NCBI GenBank assembly: GCA_012934845.2
Contig: WNNJ02003518.1
Location: 62,001 to 126,000 of the forward strand
Origin: Pomphorhynchus laevis
Taxonomy: Eukaryota > Acanthocephala > Palaeacanthocephala > Echinorhynchida > Pomphorhynchidae
Length of the DNA: 64,000 nucleotides
Direction of reading: 5' to 3'
The translations under genes and the position numbers were made by a program. A model generated the notes under the pieces. The model saw nothing but the letters and a program-made list of their open reading frames with translations. It did not search any database and was not told where the DNA came from. Of this stretch, positions 46,608 through 56,780 are shown piece by piece. Position 1 is the first letter of the stretch. Every line of letters begins with the position of its first letter.

Positions 46608-47351
46608 ATGCATATTTTAACTAGAGCTTGTAGTATGCGTGATCACTCGTTCATCTTAGTTGGTGATTTTAATCTACCGACCCTGGTGATTGATCAAGAT
46701 GGCAACAGTATTATTGGTAACTGTTTCAGTGAGGATAAGAATCTATGGGAGTTCTTGGTATGTAATCAATTACTCATTCAGCATGTATCTGCTCCTACTA
46801 GATTTGGCACTGATAGCGTACGTTCTATACTTGATCTTGTATTTTCTCAAAGAAATGGTCAGATATGTGACCTATCCTACAATCCTCCAATAGGAGGAAG
46901 TGATCACTGTATTTTAGTGTTTAAGCTGACTATAGCTTCAGATATTCTTGCACTCAATGCCGAACCTTCATTGACGAAGAGATCATGGCATCATGTTGAT
47001 GTTGAGATGTTACAACAGTTTGTGTCCTGGTTGAACTTTGAGCGTGGTGATGTTGGAAGCCAGGAACGTTGGCATTTCATTCGAGATTTACTAATTCGTA
47101 TATCTGATTATTTTGCTCAGCGTAGATTAATACGTAAAACTGCTCATAAGAAGCCTCCGTGGTTTGACAGTAGTCTACGTGAAGCTCTCAAAAGACGCAA
47201 CACTTTGTTCAGAAAGTGTAGGCACAAAGGTAATTTGATTGCTCAATTCAAACTTGCTCGCAATGCATATAAACGCATCAGAATTAAGAAACGTATGGAG
47301 TATGATGACCAAATTGTGCAATCTTTAAATAGCTCGCCCAAACGCTTTTGA
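46608..47351 (+). pseudogene. APE-type endonuclease and linker of the CR1-type LINE ORF2
   Basis: 247 open codons. FILVGDFNLPTLVIDQDG holds the catalytic Asp-Asn pair, SVRSILDLVFSQRNG precedes SDHCILVFKL (the SDH motif). The rest is the linker KTAHKKPPWFDSSLREALKRR. The N-terminal part of the domain (NIRSLISNLDDVRF, GGGVALYVQD) lies upstream in other frames from about 46255. It would nick target DNA for priming. Confidence 0.85.
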
Positions 47352-47557
47352 TCATATGTTCGTCAAAGTACGCGTACTTATTGTGCAATCACTAGATTAT
47401 CATCAAACGGTAAGTTGCTTGATTCCCTTCTGACGTTGCTAATGAGTTTGCTAATGCATTTGACCTACATAATGCTAGTTCGACCATAGAAGATAATGTT
47501 CAGTCAGTCAGTTTTCCTACATGCATTAGTGCTCCCATTGTAATCAATGTAGATGAT

Positions 47558-49080
47558 GTGGCTTGGAGGTTATCACATTTGTCGTCTTCATCTTCTTCAG
47601 GTCCTGATGATATTCATCCGCATCTACTCAGGGTGTTGAGTCAACATTTGGCTCCTTCGGTCACTAGTTTGTTTCAGGCATCTCCGGATAGCATGAAGGT
47701 ATCGTCTGAATGGGAGAGTGCGATAGTGGTACCGGTATTCAAAAAGGGTGACCCGAGGATAGCAGACAACTTTCGAGCTATAAGTCTTACAAGTCATTTG
47801 GGTAAAGTACTGGAAAAGATCATCCTTAACATATATTCAGACACTTGAGCATATCAGGTCAGTATAGCTTTATGCAACATGGCTTCAGAAAAGAACGTTA
47901 TTGCCTTACCAACCTTTTGTCTACCCGTGAGGCCTGGATTAAATCCATGTCTCAAGGAAAGGCAGTCGACGTTATTCTGTTCGATTTTAGTCGTGCGTTT
48001 GATCGTGTTCCCCATAGTCTCCTAATTCAAACAGTGGCCAGATATGGCATTAATAGCTCAGTTATAGAATGGATTAGAGATTTTCTATCTAACAGATCTT
48101 TCAGAGTACGAGTTGGTAATACCCTATCCTCACCACATTTAATTACGTCAGAAGTTCCTTAGGGTTCTGTACTAGGACCTTTATTGTTTAACATGTTCAT
48201 GAACAATTTACTCACACAGCTCCATTGTCCGTGTTTAGCCTTTGCTGACGACATCAAAATCTGGTGTGATGTCATATCTGTAGATGACCATATCCGCTTA
48301 CAGCGTGACATTGACAGGGTTTATACATGGAGTGTTAATACTGGGGTATTGTTAAACATTTCTAAGTGCTCACACATTCGTCTCGGCAGGTCCAATGTGT
48401 CTTCCTTGTATAGTGTCGGGACATATAGTATCATTTCGACTAATCAGGTTCGTGATCTTGGCATACTTATGCAATCGTCACTTAAAACTAGAATGGATAC
48501 TGAAAGACGTTGCTGTTCAGCAAGGAAGATGATTTATCTGATTAAAACTTGTTTTTTGTCAATATCTACTCAGTGTTTTGCTCTGCTATATAATGCGATT
48601 GTTCGTCCCCATATCGAATATGCTATCCAGGCATCATTCCCTTCTACAAGAGGTGAAATGAGGGATTTGGAGAGAATTCTACGTCGTGGCAGCAAGCTCT
48701 TTCGAGGATGTAAAATGATGAGTTATAGCGATCGTTTAACTTCAATAGGCATGATATCAGTGCATGATCCAGAGCTACTCGTTCTGGATCTGTTTGCGGT
48801 GTGGTCTATAGTCAAGGGGATAGATGGATACCCAAGTGAATGTGTTAAATTGAATGTCCGACAAAGTCGCAGGGGTCATTCTCTCGCGTTACGCGCAAGA
48901 CAAATTGGAAGGTCGACAATGGTATCGCGATTGTCACGCAGAGTGAGAAAGTTATGGAACGCATTGCCTCACGACATCATGACTGCGTCATCATTGAGCC
49001 AATTCAAAGCCATGGTCAACACTTGGATAAGACACGCTGATCAAGGCAACATTGAAAGTTATTATCCTTGGTTTGGTTGA
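47558..49080 (+). pseudogene. Reverse transcriptase and C-terminal domain of the CR1-type LINE
   Basis: Three stretches, 47558-47848, 47845-48162 and 48184-49080. SSGPDDIHPHLLRVL and FRAISLTSHLGKVLEKII are RT motifs 1-2; DVILFDFSRAFDRVPHSLL is motif 3; SEVP then GSVLGPLLFNMFMNNL is motif 4/5 across one stop; CLAFADDIKIWCDV is the catalytic box. The C-terminal part ends RKLWNALPHDIMTASSLSQF, the usual CR1/Jockey closing domain. All catalytic residues are kept. Confidence 0.9.
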
Positions 49081-49310
49081 AATTGACATGTTTGTTTAAT
49101 GTGTTGTAATGTACGATGAGCGGGCAAAATTGCCTTCTCGGTCAAAGCTCTGTATATAAAAAAAAATTATTTTTATTTATTTGTTTTTTAAATCACAAGT
49201 TTTTATTATAAAATAATAATACAATTAAAAATTACAATCAAAAAGTTACCCGCAAATGGGCCCTAATATAATCATTAAATATTAAATTTAAGACTCTATT
49301 CATTAAATCC

Positions 49311-50387
49311 TCAGCCATCCGTAGCGGATCCACGACTGGTTATCCCCGAATGGATTTGCTGTCCGTGCTCGAACCGGTGAAATGCAGAGCGGGGGCTGCG
49401 AAGACACATAGAAGTTGATCGCGCAAGGGAGAAACTTATCTTTCGTCGGATAAGTGCGATACACGTCGCATAGTCTATTTCGCGTTTATTGGCCAACATC
49501 CTGACTAATGCCTTCAGAACGCAATCGCCGGCCTTTCCCACGCATCCAGAAGAGGAAAACACTATCGGTGTGAATTAGGCCTTCTCCACAGTTACAATAC
49601 GTTCGAGGTAACGGGCGTTTTTGCGCGACTCGTGATAGCTGTGGACTGATACAGGCGATCTCTCAGAATAAGAAGCAGCATGACAATTGAATACAGCGAC
49701 GTCCATAAAGACGCGCTCGCTTCGTCTTCCGAACAAACCCGTGCACACGACATCCAGTCTCGCTTCACTATCACGTGAAGTTGTAGCTGACTCGAACTGA
49801 ATAGTGGGATCTATAGGACTCAGCACGAGCTCGATTGCGACACGCGGAGTGACTTCAGTCAATAGGTCGGCAAGTGTGTCACGTATTAGGTTATGCCTTA
49901 CGATTGTGACGTTGCCTCTACCGGACGAGAGCGAGTGAACTGTGCTATTCTTAGAACCACAACTACAATGTGCAGGTGCATCCTTAGGTGTTAGTCCACA
50001 TCGACCATTCACAGCGTCCCTAAACTCATGGGGGGATAAACGGAACCCGTCTGCTTCGATTGGTTTTGTTGTCAACCAATTCGACGCTCCTTTCTCCGAC
50101 GCAAATTCTAGAGATGAACATGTGGTCGCATCACTGACTTCAATTATTTGATCGCGGCGTTGTTTGATTGTAATTTCCTTTTCGTCCTTTATGGATTTGG
50201 CGATATAAGTATGTAGTTCCTTATTATTTAAAACATGTGATTGACAAGCACGTAGAGACCATTCGTATTCTTTACCCGGATCGACATGATGGTCTACGAT
50301 TCCGAGCCCACCCAGTCTCGCCGGAAGGCTGAAAATTTGCCTAAGTGTTTCAGGTACGTTTGATATACCGGTTATTTTGAGGATCAA
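49311..50387 (-). pseudogene. Zinc and restriction-like endonuclease domain of R2-like copy C
   Basis: 270 open codons followed by 83 in another frame. FSLPARLGGLGIVDH ends the RT. CSCGSKNSTVHSLSSG is the zinc word, with the last Cys of CxC...H...C changed to Ser. VRHNLIRDTLADLL follows, then EARLDVVCTGLFGRRSERVF and MDVAVFNCHA (acidic nuclease core). The closing part is SSSGCVGKAGDCVLKAL. Nicking of the target is inferred from R2. Confidence 0.75.
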
Positions 50388-50405
50388 GCTGTGATGGATA
50401 TGTTC

Positions 50406-51347
50406 CTAGAGTGCCAGGAGCTGCTCGGACCGAAAGCGACAAGTCCTCTTCGCATAAGTCATCTTATGTTGTAGTGAGTATGTCAGAGCATTGTACGCGA
50501 CTTGTGGGTCGAAAATAGCAATCTCCACTAGGTTCTGTACACATTTGGACCATCTGTCTACTTTGCGGACAATCCAGTCATTCACAAAGGATTCATTTTC
50601 AATTGGCGATCCCAATACTTCTACGCCATTCGTACAGATATGGACATTAGTAGCATCAAAACATTCTTTTACTTTGTTCAAGAATTCCGGATGGGCCAGT
50701 AATCGACATTTTGAAGGATTTATGTTATACCCATACGCTCTGCCCTCCCGCATCATGATTTCAAAAATTGATCGGCATTCTTCGACGGTTCCAACGAAAT
50801 TGGCATCATCCGCATACCACTTTTGTTCAATCGAAGAAATTTGAGTTTGAATTCGCGCAATAAGCGGGAGAGACGCGGCAGCGAAGGCGGCCATTGCTAA
50901 AGGATCACCCTGAGTGAAACCTTCGTCAGAAGTCCAAATTTCCTCCTCAATAGCCAGTAGAGCTCCTTCCCCGTACAAGTTAGATAGAATATTTGAAAGC
51001 GCTGTACATATGAGCGGCATGTTCGTCAATGCTACCTTCCTATTTATTAGGTTAAACGCATTATTTGCGTCTAGTAACAATATGAAGGAACTTGCGCACT
51101 CTTGAAATCCCTTCCGTAGCGAGTGAATGACGAATTCAGTTCCACACTTCTGCCCTGCACAAAGTTGTGTGACACAGGCGACGTGTTGTTGGTGGTAGTC
51201 TATGAGTTTTAGAATAGTCTTGCCAATTATTCGTCGAGGTACGTCGCATATTCCGATTGGCCGGATACCAGGATCCTTGTCCAAAGCAATCAGCCTGCTA
51301 GCAGTGAATCCGACAGCACTGCGTTGATGTACCATATTTGATGCCAT
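50406..51347 (-). pseudogene. Reverse transcriptase of R2-like copy C
   Basis: 313 open codons. ALDKDPGIRPIGICDVPRR (motif 1-2), QLCAGQKCGTEFVIHSLR, LLLDANNAFNLINRKVAL (motif 3), DEGFTQGDPLAMAAFAAASL (motif 4/5), KWYADDANFVGTVEE (intact YADD) and YNINPSKCRLLAH. This copy shows what copies A and B have lost. The family is close to R2-type enzymes in order, but the clade is not certain. Confidence 0.85.
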
Positions 51348-51400
51348 ACAAATGGCATGGACGGCAAGTGAAGTAGCGAGAGTCGACGAGTCACGTCCGA

Positions 51401-52266
51401 ATACACGGAAACAGATGATTTACATAAATAAAGGAAATGCTCGTAGTGATTTATCACTGAAAATAAGAGCACAACTCGTGATAATGGATAGTATGAACAT
51501 CTGAGAGCGATCAAGAAGAGAATTAAAGATTGTCCAAGTATACTTTTGATCATACGATTATGTGATCTTCTTATGCAAGAAAAGTTTACATTTGTTACGT
51601 AGGATAGAGTGGTGAGGGCGTCGAAGATTTAAGTAACGAGCACGATGATTAGAGATAAGAGTGTTACTTCAAATAGATTGTCTAATCTTGAGGGAGACAT
51701 TGCTCACATCAGTACCTCACAAATTATGATTTTGTTATCTACAAAGAAAGTTAGCCACGAGATATTTTTGCTAGTCATCACTGTCACATGAAGGTTTAGA
51801 TTATTCAATCATAGCACCTTTCGAACCTGTTTAAATAAATACAATATATCATGTATTTACTATTGTTATAATTTCAAATGTTGATAATAAATCTATTTAT
51901 AAAAGCAATGTTTATAAATGTGAGAAAAATGAAAACTTCAGAACGAAAAGGTTTTGTACTGTATTCAAAAGGCTGCAGGTGTTTATAAGAAGTGAGTGAA
52001 TATTACACTTTATTATGTATTATTTTTTATTAAATTTGTGGAACAACAAGAGAACACTAATTTATTTAAAACAATAAAGATGACACTAAACAAGAGGGAA
52101 CTAATCAATTCAGTAGAGTACATAGATGTAGCAAAATATCGAAACTATAAACTATTAGTGTAATATGCTCAATGAAGAAATGATCCGCTATTTATGTTTC
52201 AGCTAAACGTTTGCAATAAAAGCGCGTAATAACCATTTAAAAATATCAAATATATATACGAAATAT
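51401..52266. other. Unassigned A+T-rich stretch
   Basis: No gene or element recognised between the R2-like copy and the satellite array. Confidence 0.5.
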
Positions 52267-52268
52267 GA

Positions 52269-52303
52269 AATATGATTATTAGCTACACGCTAATAATCAT
52301 ATT
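52269..52303. repeat. Perfect 15-bp hairpin at the array edge
   Basis: AATATGATTATTAGC, a 5-base loop TACAC, then GCTAATAATCATATT. The array's first unit begins at 52304, directly after the right arm. Confidence 0.9.
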
Positions 52304-52400
52304 ATTAGGATGATCCGGCAAAGCACATGGTTAGCTTAAAGAGGTAATGCCCATGCTACCACGTAAGCAAATTCTCGGAGATGCCTTTAATATATCACAA

Positions 52401-52475
52401 GGCAGCCGATACGACTGATGGTAGTTCACCCTACTGATGAGTGCTGCCGGCTACCATCAGATCGTCTAGGAGTGA
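52401..52475 (+). ncRNA. Hammerhead-like RNA with interleaved helices, array unit 1
   Basis: Order: helix II strand 52401-52407; GAUA (family GAAA) 52408-52411; helix III strand 52412-52424; helix I strand 52425-52433; CUGAUGA 52434-52440; helix II partner 52441-52448; helix III partner 52451-52464; UC 52465-52466; helix I partner 52467-52475. All three helices pair. Unit 1 has a changed GAAA box, while unit 4 keeps GAAA. Confidence 0.6.
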
Positions 52476-53380
52476 TAAGGAAGTCTGATCTACTTGTAAT
52501 CAAACTCCGATTTTTGGCAACATTTACAATTATAAAACTGAAGCTTATTAGCTCCTGGAGCACAGTTTAACTCAATTGGATTTAAAAACTATAAAAACGT
52601 ATCCTTCAACGGATCCTGTGAGAAAGCAAGCAACGACAGCAAGTTAAATTCCTGCTGAATAAAATTAGGATGATCCGGAAAGCACATGGTTAGCTTAAAG
52701 AGGTAATGCCCATGCTACCACGTAAGCAAATTCTCGGAGATGCCTTTAATATATCACAAGGCAGCCGATACGACTGATGGTAGTTCACCCTACTGATGGG
52801 TGCTGCGGCTACCATCAGATCGTCTAATAGTGATAAGGAAGTCTGATCTACTTGTAATCAAACTCCGATTTTTGGCAACATTTACAATTATAAAACTGAA
52901 GCTTATTAGCTCCTGGAGCACAGTTTAACTCAATTGGATTTAAAAACTATAAAAACGTATCCTTCAACGGATCCTGTGAGAAAGCAAGCAACGACAGCAA
53001 GTTAAATTCCTGCTGAATAAAATTAGGATGATCCGGAAAGCACATGGTTAGCTTAAAGAGGTAATGCCCATGCTACCACGTAAGCAAATTCTCGGAGATG
53101 CCTTTAATATATCACAAGGCAGCCGATACGACTGATGGTAGTTCACCCTACTGATGGGTGCTGCGGCTACCATCAGATCGTCTAATAGTGATAAGGAAGT
53201 CTGATCTACTTGTAATCAAACTCCGATTTTTGGCAACATTTACAATTATAAAACTGAAGCTTATTAGCTCCTGGAGCACAGTTTAACTCAATTGGATTTA
53301 AAAACTATATATATAGTAGACATATATACATATATATAGTAGTAAGCAAATTCTCGGAGATGCCTTTAAATATATCACAA

Positions 53381-53455
53381 GGCAGCCGAAACGACTGATG
53401 GTAGTTCACCCTACTGATGAGTGCTGCCGGCTACCATCAGATCGTCTAATAGTGA
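53381..53455 (+). ncRNA. Hammerhead-like RNA, array unit 4 (all core boxes intact)
   Basis: GAAA at 53388-53391, CUGAUGA at 53414-53420 and GUC ending at 53446. Helices II and III are perfect as in unit 1, but helix I is weakened (UAAUAGUG instead of UAGGAGUG). Units 2, 3 and 5 have CUGAUGG and a lost base in helix II. Confidence 0.55.
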
Positions 53456-53974
53456 TAAGGAAGTCTGATCTACTTGTAATCAAACTCCGATTTTTGGCAA
53501 CATTTACAATTATAAAACTGAAGCTTATTAGCTCCTGGAGCACAGTTTAACTCAATTGGATTTAAAAACTATAAAAACGTATCCTTCAACGGATCCTGTG
53601 AGAAAGCAAGCAACGACAGCAAGTTAAATTCCTGCTGAATAAAATTAGGATGATCCGGAAAGCACATGGTTAGCTTAAAGAGGTAATGCCCATGCTACCA
53701 CGTAAGCAAATTCTCGGAGATGCCTTTTAATATATCACAAGGCAGCCTAAACGACTGATGGTAGTTCACCCTACTGATGGGTGCTGCGGCTACCATCAGA
53801 TCGTCTAATAGTGATAAGGAAGTCTGATCTACTTGTAATCAAACTCCGATTTTTGGCAACATTTACAATTATAAAACTGAAGCTTATTAGCTCCTGGAGC
53901 ACAGTTTAACTCAATTGGATTTAAAAACTATATATATAGTAGACATATATACATATATATAGTAGATATATATA

Positions 53975-54035
53975 GACACGGTGACTGAAAGTCGTGAATC
54001 TTAGTCCAGTCTATCAAGCAACACCATTTTGTGTA
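53975..54035 (-). repeat. R-family repeat, inverted fragment R3
   Basis: Carries GGTGACTGAAAGTCGTGAATC and CTATCAAGCAACACCATTT, the reverse complement of the R-unit start. Followed by a TA-rich tract (54036-54085). Confidence 0.75.
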
Positions 54036-54250
54036 TATATCTATATATATTATATAATATATATTATATATGTATATATTTTGTAAATTTTATATACCTA
54101 CCTATTTTGAAATATTTATGAATCCGACAGAAACAAGGATCCGATATATATTAATACTTCGATTTTAAGTTAAACCGGAAACTATAGAATGCTTCTATAG
54201 TTTTTTTCTATAGAAACATTCTATAGTTTTCGGTTTTTTTACTCATTAGT

Positions 54251-54475
54251 CGTCTAAAAGTGACATGGTGACTGAAAGTCGTGAATCAAGTCTAGTCTAT
54301 CAAGCAACACCATTAGTAGAAATGCCGTATTTCGTAAGAAATCCTGGACCATTATTTACTCAGCACATCCGTGCACTACTATTATACCTGCCGTATCCAT
54401 TAAGGATCTAATGAGTGCAGCGACAATTCAGCAACAACCTCTGCCTACTGATGACGATATATAGAATGCTGCCTG
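54251..54475 (-). repeat. R-family repeat, inverted copy R4
   Basis: Runs from TCGTCTAAAAGTGACATGG through ATGCCGTATTTCGTAAG and TGTGCACTACTATTATACC to the GCAGCGACAATTCAGCAAC word. It covers two-thirds of the unit but lacks GAAA and CUGAUGA of the ribozyme block. A self-complementary stretch around ACTATAGAATGCTTCTATAG lies just before it (54180-54230). Confidence 0.75.
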
Positions 54476-54511
54476 GCGTTTATGCTTCCTTGTGAGAAAA
54501 GGAGTCATAAA

Positions 54512-54566
54512 CACTCTTCTCGATAAGTATTCAGTTGGTGTTCCGTTGCAGCTTATTATAGGCCTT
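54512..54566 (-). pseudogene. Penelope E fragment (duplicate)
   Basis: 55 bases identical to 56707-56761 within the Penelope E reverse transcriptase. Lies between R4 and R5 and probably belongs to a second, mostly lost Penelope E copy. Confidence 0.75.
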
Positions 54567-54582
54567 ATATATATGTATATAT

Positions 54583-54905
54583 ACTAAATGGTGTTGCTTG
54601 ATAGACTAGACTTCGATTCACGACTTTCAGTCACCATGTCACTTCTAGACGACCACTTCAGCATCGAAATGATGAGTACCCGGCAACACTCATCAGTAGA
54701 ATGAGGTACACACTGGTCGTTTCGGTTGCCTGTGTGACATTGTGAATAAAAGCGTTTCCGACACTTTGCTTAATTGTCTGAGGCTTTCGCTCTTAACCAG
54801 ATCGAATTGCTGTGCGGACCATCCTTAAACACTAGGCAGAGGTTGTTGTTGAATTGTCGCTGCACTCGTTGGATCCTAAATGGATACGGCAGGTATAATA
54901 GTAAT
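54583..54905 (+). repeat. R-family repeat, copy R5
   Basis: Nearly a full unit, from AAATGGTGTTGCTTGATAG to GATACGGCAGGTATAATAG, flanked by TA-rich DNA. The ribozyme block (54639-54730, minus strand) has all core boxes but a 16-base insertion inside the helix III partner strand. Confidence 0.8.
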
Positions 54906-54906
54906 G

Positions 54907-54907
<1 letters not shown>

Positions 54908-54969
<62 letters not shown>
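54908..54969. repeat. (TA)n microsatellite
   Basis: About 30 TA units between R5 and the Penelope E fragment. Confidence 0.95.
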
Positions 54970-54972
<3 letters not shown>

Positions 54973-55049
54973 TTGGTTGTATGCTAAACTGTCTTCCAGG
55001 ATCACCCATGATTCGTTTATATATTCCAAATTTTTCAATAAACTGGTGA
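54966..55049 (-). pseudogene. Start of a second Penelope E copy
   Basis: Near-identical to 59650-59733, the N-terminal coding start of Penelope E, in the same orientation. It lies just beyond the 3' end of Penelope E (55083), so the two copies were arranged head to tail, a common state for Penelope elements. Confidence 0.75.
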
Positions 55050-55082
55050 TAAAAAGATGACAACAATTTACAACGTTATTTA

Positions 55083-55115
55083 CTAGTTTCGCGTTTCACA
55101 CGCTTTTTCAAAAAA
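55083..55115 (-). ncRNA. Hammerhead-like tail of Penelope E
   Basis: Minus strand: TTTGAAAAAGCGTG, then GAAACGCGAAACTAG. GCGU/ACGC forms helix II before GAAA, but the CUGANGA box is degenerate (UUGAAAA). Position right after the GIY-YIG frame matches the other Penelope ends. Confidence 0.45.
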
Positions 55116-55176
55116 AATTCTGTCACAAATCTACAATTACAGAGCTTCGTATGTGCTACAAAATCCGCGTAAGAAA

Positions 55177-55881
55177 TCAGTCATTTTCTGACCATTCAAA
55201 AATTGTGCCGCTATTTAAACCATATGATTTGTAAGTTCTTAATTGACCTTGCCACCTCGATTCTTTTATTAACCGTTCTTTAATTAGTGGTATATTATTT
55301 TCAACTACTATGTATTCCATCATTGATTCATCTCCGTTGTGTTGCTTCATTATATGTGTGACAATTCCATATGTATTATAGTTTTTATTATTTTCTGGAT
55401 TGTTGTTTTTAGAATTAAGTAATGATTTGATGTCTGCCCTTCTGTTGTTTAGCCTTTCACTAAGGGATCTATGTGACTCTCCTATATATTGCAGGTTACA
55501 TTCTTTACACCTGCCTACATATATAATGTTTTTAGTCGTGCAACAGTTATTTCCTTTAATAGGATATTTTAGATTTGTAGATGAACTTAATATTGTATCT
55601 GATTTGACGATACATTCGCGGTTTTTGCATCTTGGTCGTTTACAGCTCTTGCAGTCACCTGGTTCACGCGAATAATTATTTATTATGTTTGAATCAAATT
55701 TTGATTTAACTAAATGCGTATAAATCTTATTTGTAGATTGGAAACAAATACAAGGTTCAATGCCTTTGATGTTATATCTAGAGCAGACAAGTTTATATGC
55801 CTTTTTGATATCTCTATTTATGGTCTTTATTCCATTATGATAAGGTTGTGTTACATATACCTTTTCGGTTGGAGATGCCAT
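55177..55881 (-). CDS. GIY-YIG endonuclease domain of Penelope E
   Basis: 234 open codons beginning MASPTEKVYVTQPYHNGIK. The linker has CKSCKRPRCKNREC (zinc cysteines). NIIYVGRCKECNLQYIGES gives the GIY and YIG strands, SERLNNRRADIKS the catalytic Arg helix, and MMEYIVVENNIPLIKERLIK the later strand with Glu. Domain complete. It follows the RT frame with an 80-base gap, so in the ancestor both were one ORF. It nicks target DNA in this family. Confidence 0.85.
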   Translation of the reverse strand: MASPTEKVYVTQPYHNGIKTINRDIKKAYKLVCSRYNIKGIEPCICFQSTNKIYTHLVKSKFDSNIINNYSREPGDCKSCKRPRCKNRECIVKSDTILSSSTNLKYPIKGNNCCTTKNIIYVGRCKECNLQYIGESHRSLSERLNNRRADIKSLLNSKNNNPENNKNYNTYGIVTHIMKQHNGDESMMEYIVVENNIPLIKERLIKESRWQGQLRTYKSYGLNSGTIFEWSEND

Positions 55882-55961
55882 CTGTAGTCATCGTTCCCTT
55901 GGTCGTCGTCTTATCTTGGAAAACTCTCTGTATATAGATCTGTTAGTATATCCTTTAGATA

Positions 55962-56708
55962 TTAGTATTTTTCAATGATAAAAAGGTTGTTCTCAAACTG
56001 GTAGTCGTCGGAACAGATTCTCCTCATTCGTAACGCTTCATTAAATATGACCGCTCTCTTTACTGTGCTACTTTGGTCGCTGTTTGCATGTAAATATAAC
56101 GGATTGTCTTCAGGCTTTCGATAAGCAGTGGTTTTGTAGATTCCGTTCCTTTTATAAACAGTTGTATCCAAAAAGTTTACACTCTCACCGTAAGTGAAGG
56201 TAAATTCCAAGACGTTAAATTCATTAAGCCTCTTGAAGAATTCGAGTAGCGTAGATTCTTCATGTGTCCAGATCATAAAAACGTCATCTATGTACCGCCA
56301 CCAAATAACAGGTTTGTACGATTGTGAGTCCATGAACTTCTGTTCGTAATCGGCCATGAATATGTTTGCGTATGTTGGTGCACAAGGCGTGCCCATGGCA
56401 GTTCCATTGTTCTGGATAAACTTATCACCATCCCAGTCAAAGATATTGTTTTCAAGAATGATTTTTAAAGAGTCTGTGACAAAGTTTACTCTAGTATTCT
56501 CCCAATTAAGGTTTTCTAGGAAATTCTTGACGGATGTAACGCCTTGTTCATGGGGGATACTAGTGTACAAAGACTTAACATCTATGGTTGCTAATATTGC
56601 GTTAGGAGATAGTGAGTATTTAATTACTTCAAGTTTGTTCAAAAAGTCTAGGGTACCTTTAAGATAAGATGGAATACAATTGAGATGTGTGACTAATAGA
56701 TCATGCAC
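55962..56708 (-). CDS. Reverse transcriptase core of Penelope E
   Basis: 248 open codons. ILATIDVKSLYTSIPHEQG (motif 3, first Asp), NNGTAMGTPCAPTYANIFM (motif 5), WWRYIDDVFMIWTHEE (YxDD box), SVNFLDTTVYKRNG and the thumb start. Catalytic aspartates intact. The upstream RT part (56999-56781, KTWGRFYMLPKTH) is separated by one break. Telomerase-like RT of the Penelope type. Confidence 0.85.
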   Translation of the reverse strand: MHDLLVTHLNCIPSYLKGTLDFLNKLEVIKYSLSPNAILATIDVKSLYTSIPHEQGVTSVKNFLENLNWENTRVNFVTDSLKIILENNIFDWDGDKFIQNNGTAMGTPCAPTYANIFMADYEQKFMDSQSYKPVIWWRYIDDVFMIWTHEESTLLEFFKRLNEFNVLEFTFTYGESVNFLDTTVYKRNGIYKTTAYRKPEDNPLYLHANSDQSSTVKRAVIFNEALRMRRICSDDYQFENNLFIIEKY

Positions 56709-56780
56709 TCTTCTCGATAAGTATTCAGTTGGTGTTCCGTTGCAGCTTATTATAGGCCTTCCAATGTAAGGTCTATGCTC

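Larger units (their letters stand above)
44870..49165 (+). mobile_element. CR1-type LINE, nearly full length
   Basis: The most complete LINE here, about 4.3 kb: ORF1 (44894-46208 in pieces), ORF2 with APE-type endonuclease and reverse transcriptase (46240-49080), and a short 3' end. The 3' end has GATGAGCGGGCAAAATTGCC, then TTCTCGGTCAAAGCTCTG and an A-rich tract. Only a few breaks interrupt ORF2, and the last 298 codons are fully open. This suggests a relatively young insertion. Confidence 0.85.
49300..51400 (-). mobile_element. RT element of the R2-like class, copy C (best preserved)
   Basis: Minus-strand element with reverse transcriptase (51347-50406) followed by the zinc and restriction-like endonuclease part (50387-49311). 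Only about three interruptions are visible over 2 kb. The N-terminal CxC motif seen in copy A is missing, so it is 5'-truncated. It faces the CR1-type LINE tail to tail, with about 130 bases between. Confidence 0.75.
52304..53960 (+). repeat. Tandem array of 358-bp ribozyme-bearing units
   Basis: Five units: 52304-52663 (360 bp), 52664-53021 (358 bp), 53022-53308 (cut short), 53341-53643 (lacks its first 50 bases) and 53644-53930 (cut short). Units 3 and 5 both break off at the same TTTAAAAACTATATATA point and run into the same TA-rich patch. The units are non-coding and share the structured block described separately. Length and ribozyme content resemble metazoan retrozymes. Identity between units is high except in the core block. 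Confidence 0.9.

Noticed and set aside
52304-53960. Spliced-leader RNA or snRNA gene array (ACATG before GTTAGC, and ATTTTTGG resembling an Sm site)
   Set aside because: The distance of about 180 bases from the donor-like site to the Sm-like site is too long, and no leader hairpin is seen. The hammerhead-like block explains the conserved structure better.
52304-53960. CRISPR-like array
   Set aside because: Units are 358 bp long tandem repeats without short repeats and unique spacers, in eukaryotic DNA.
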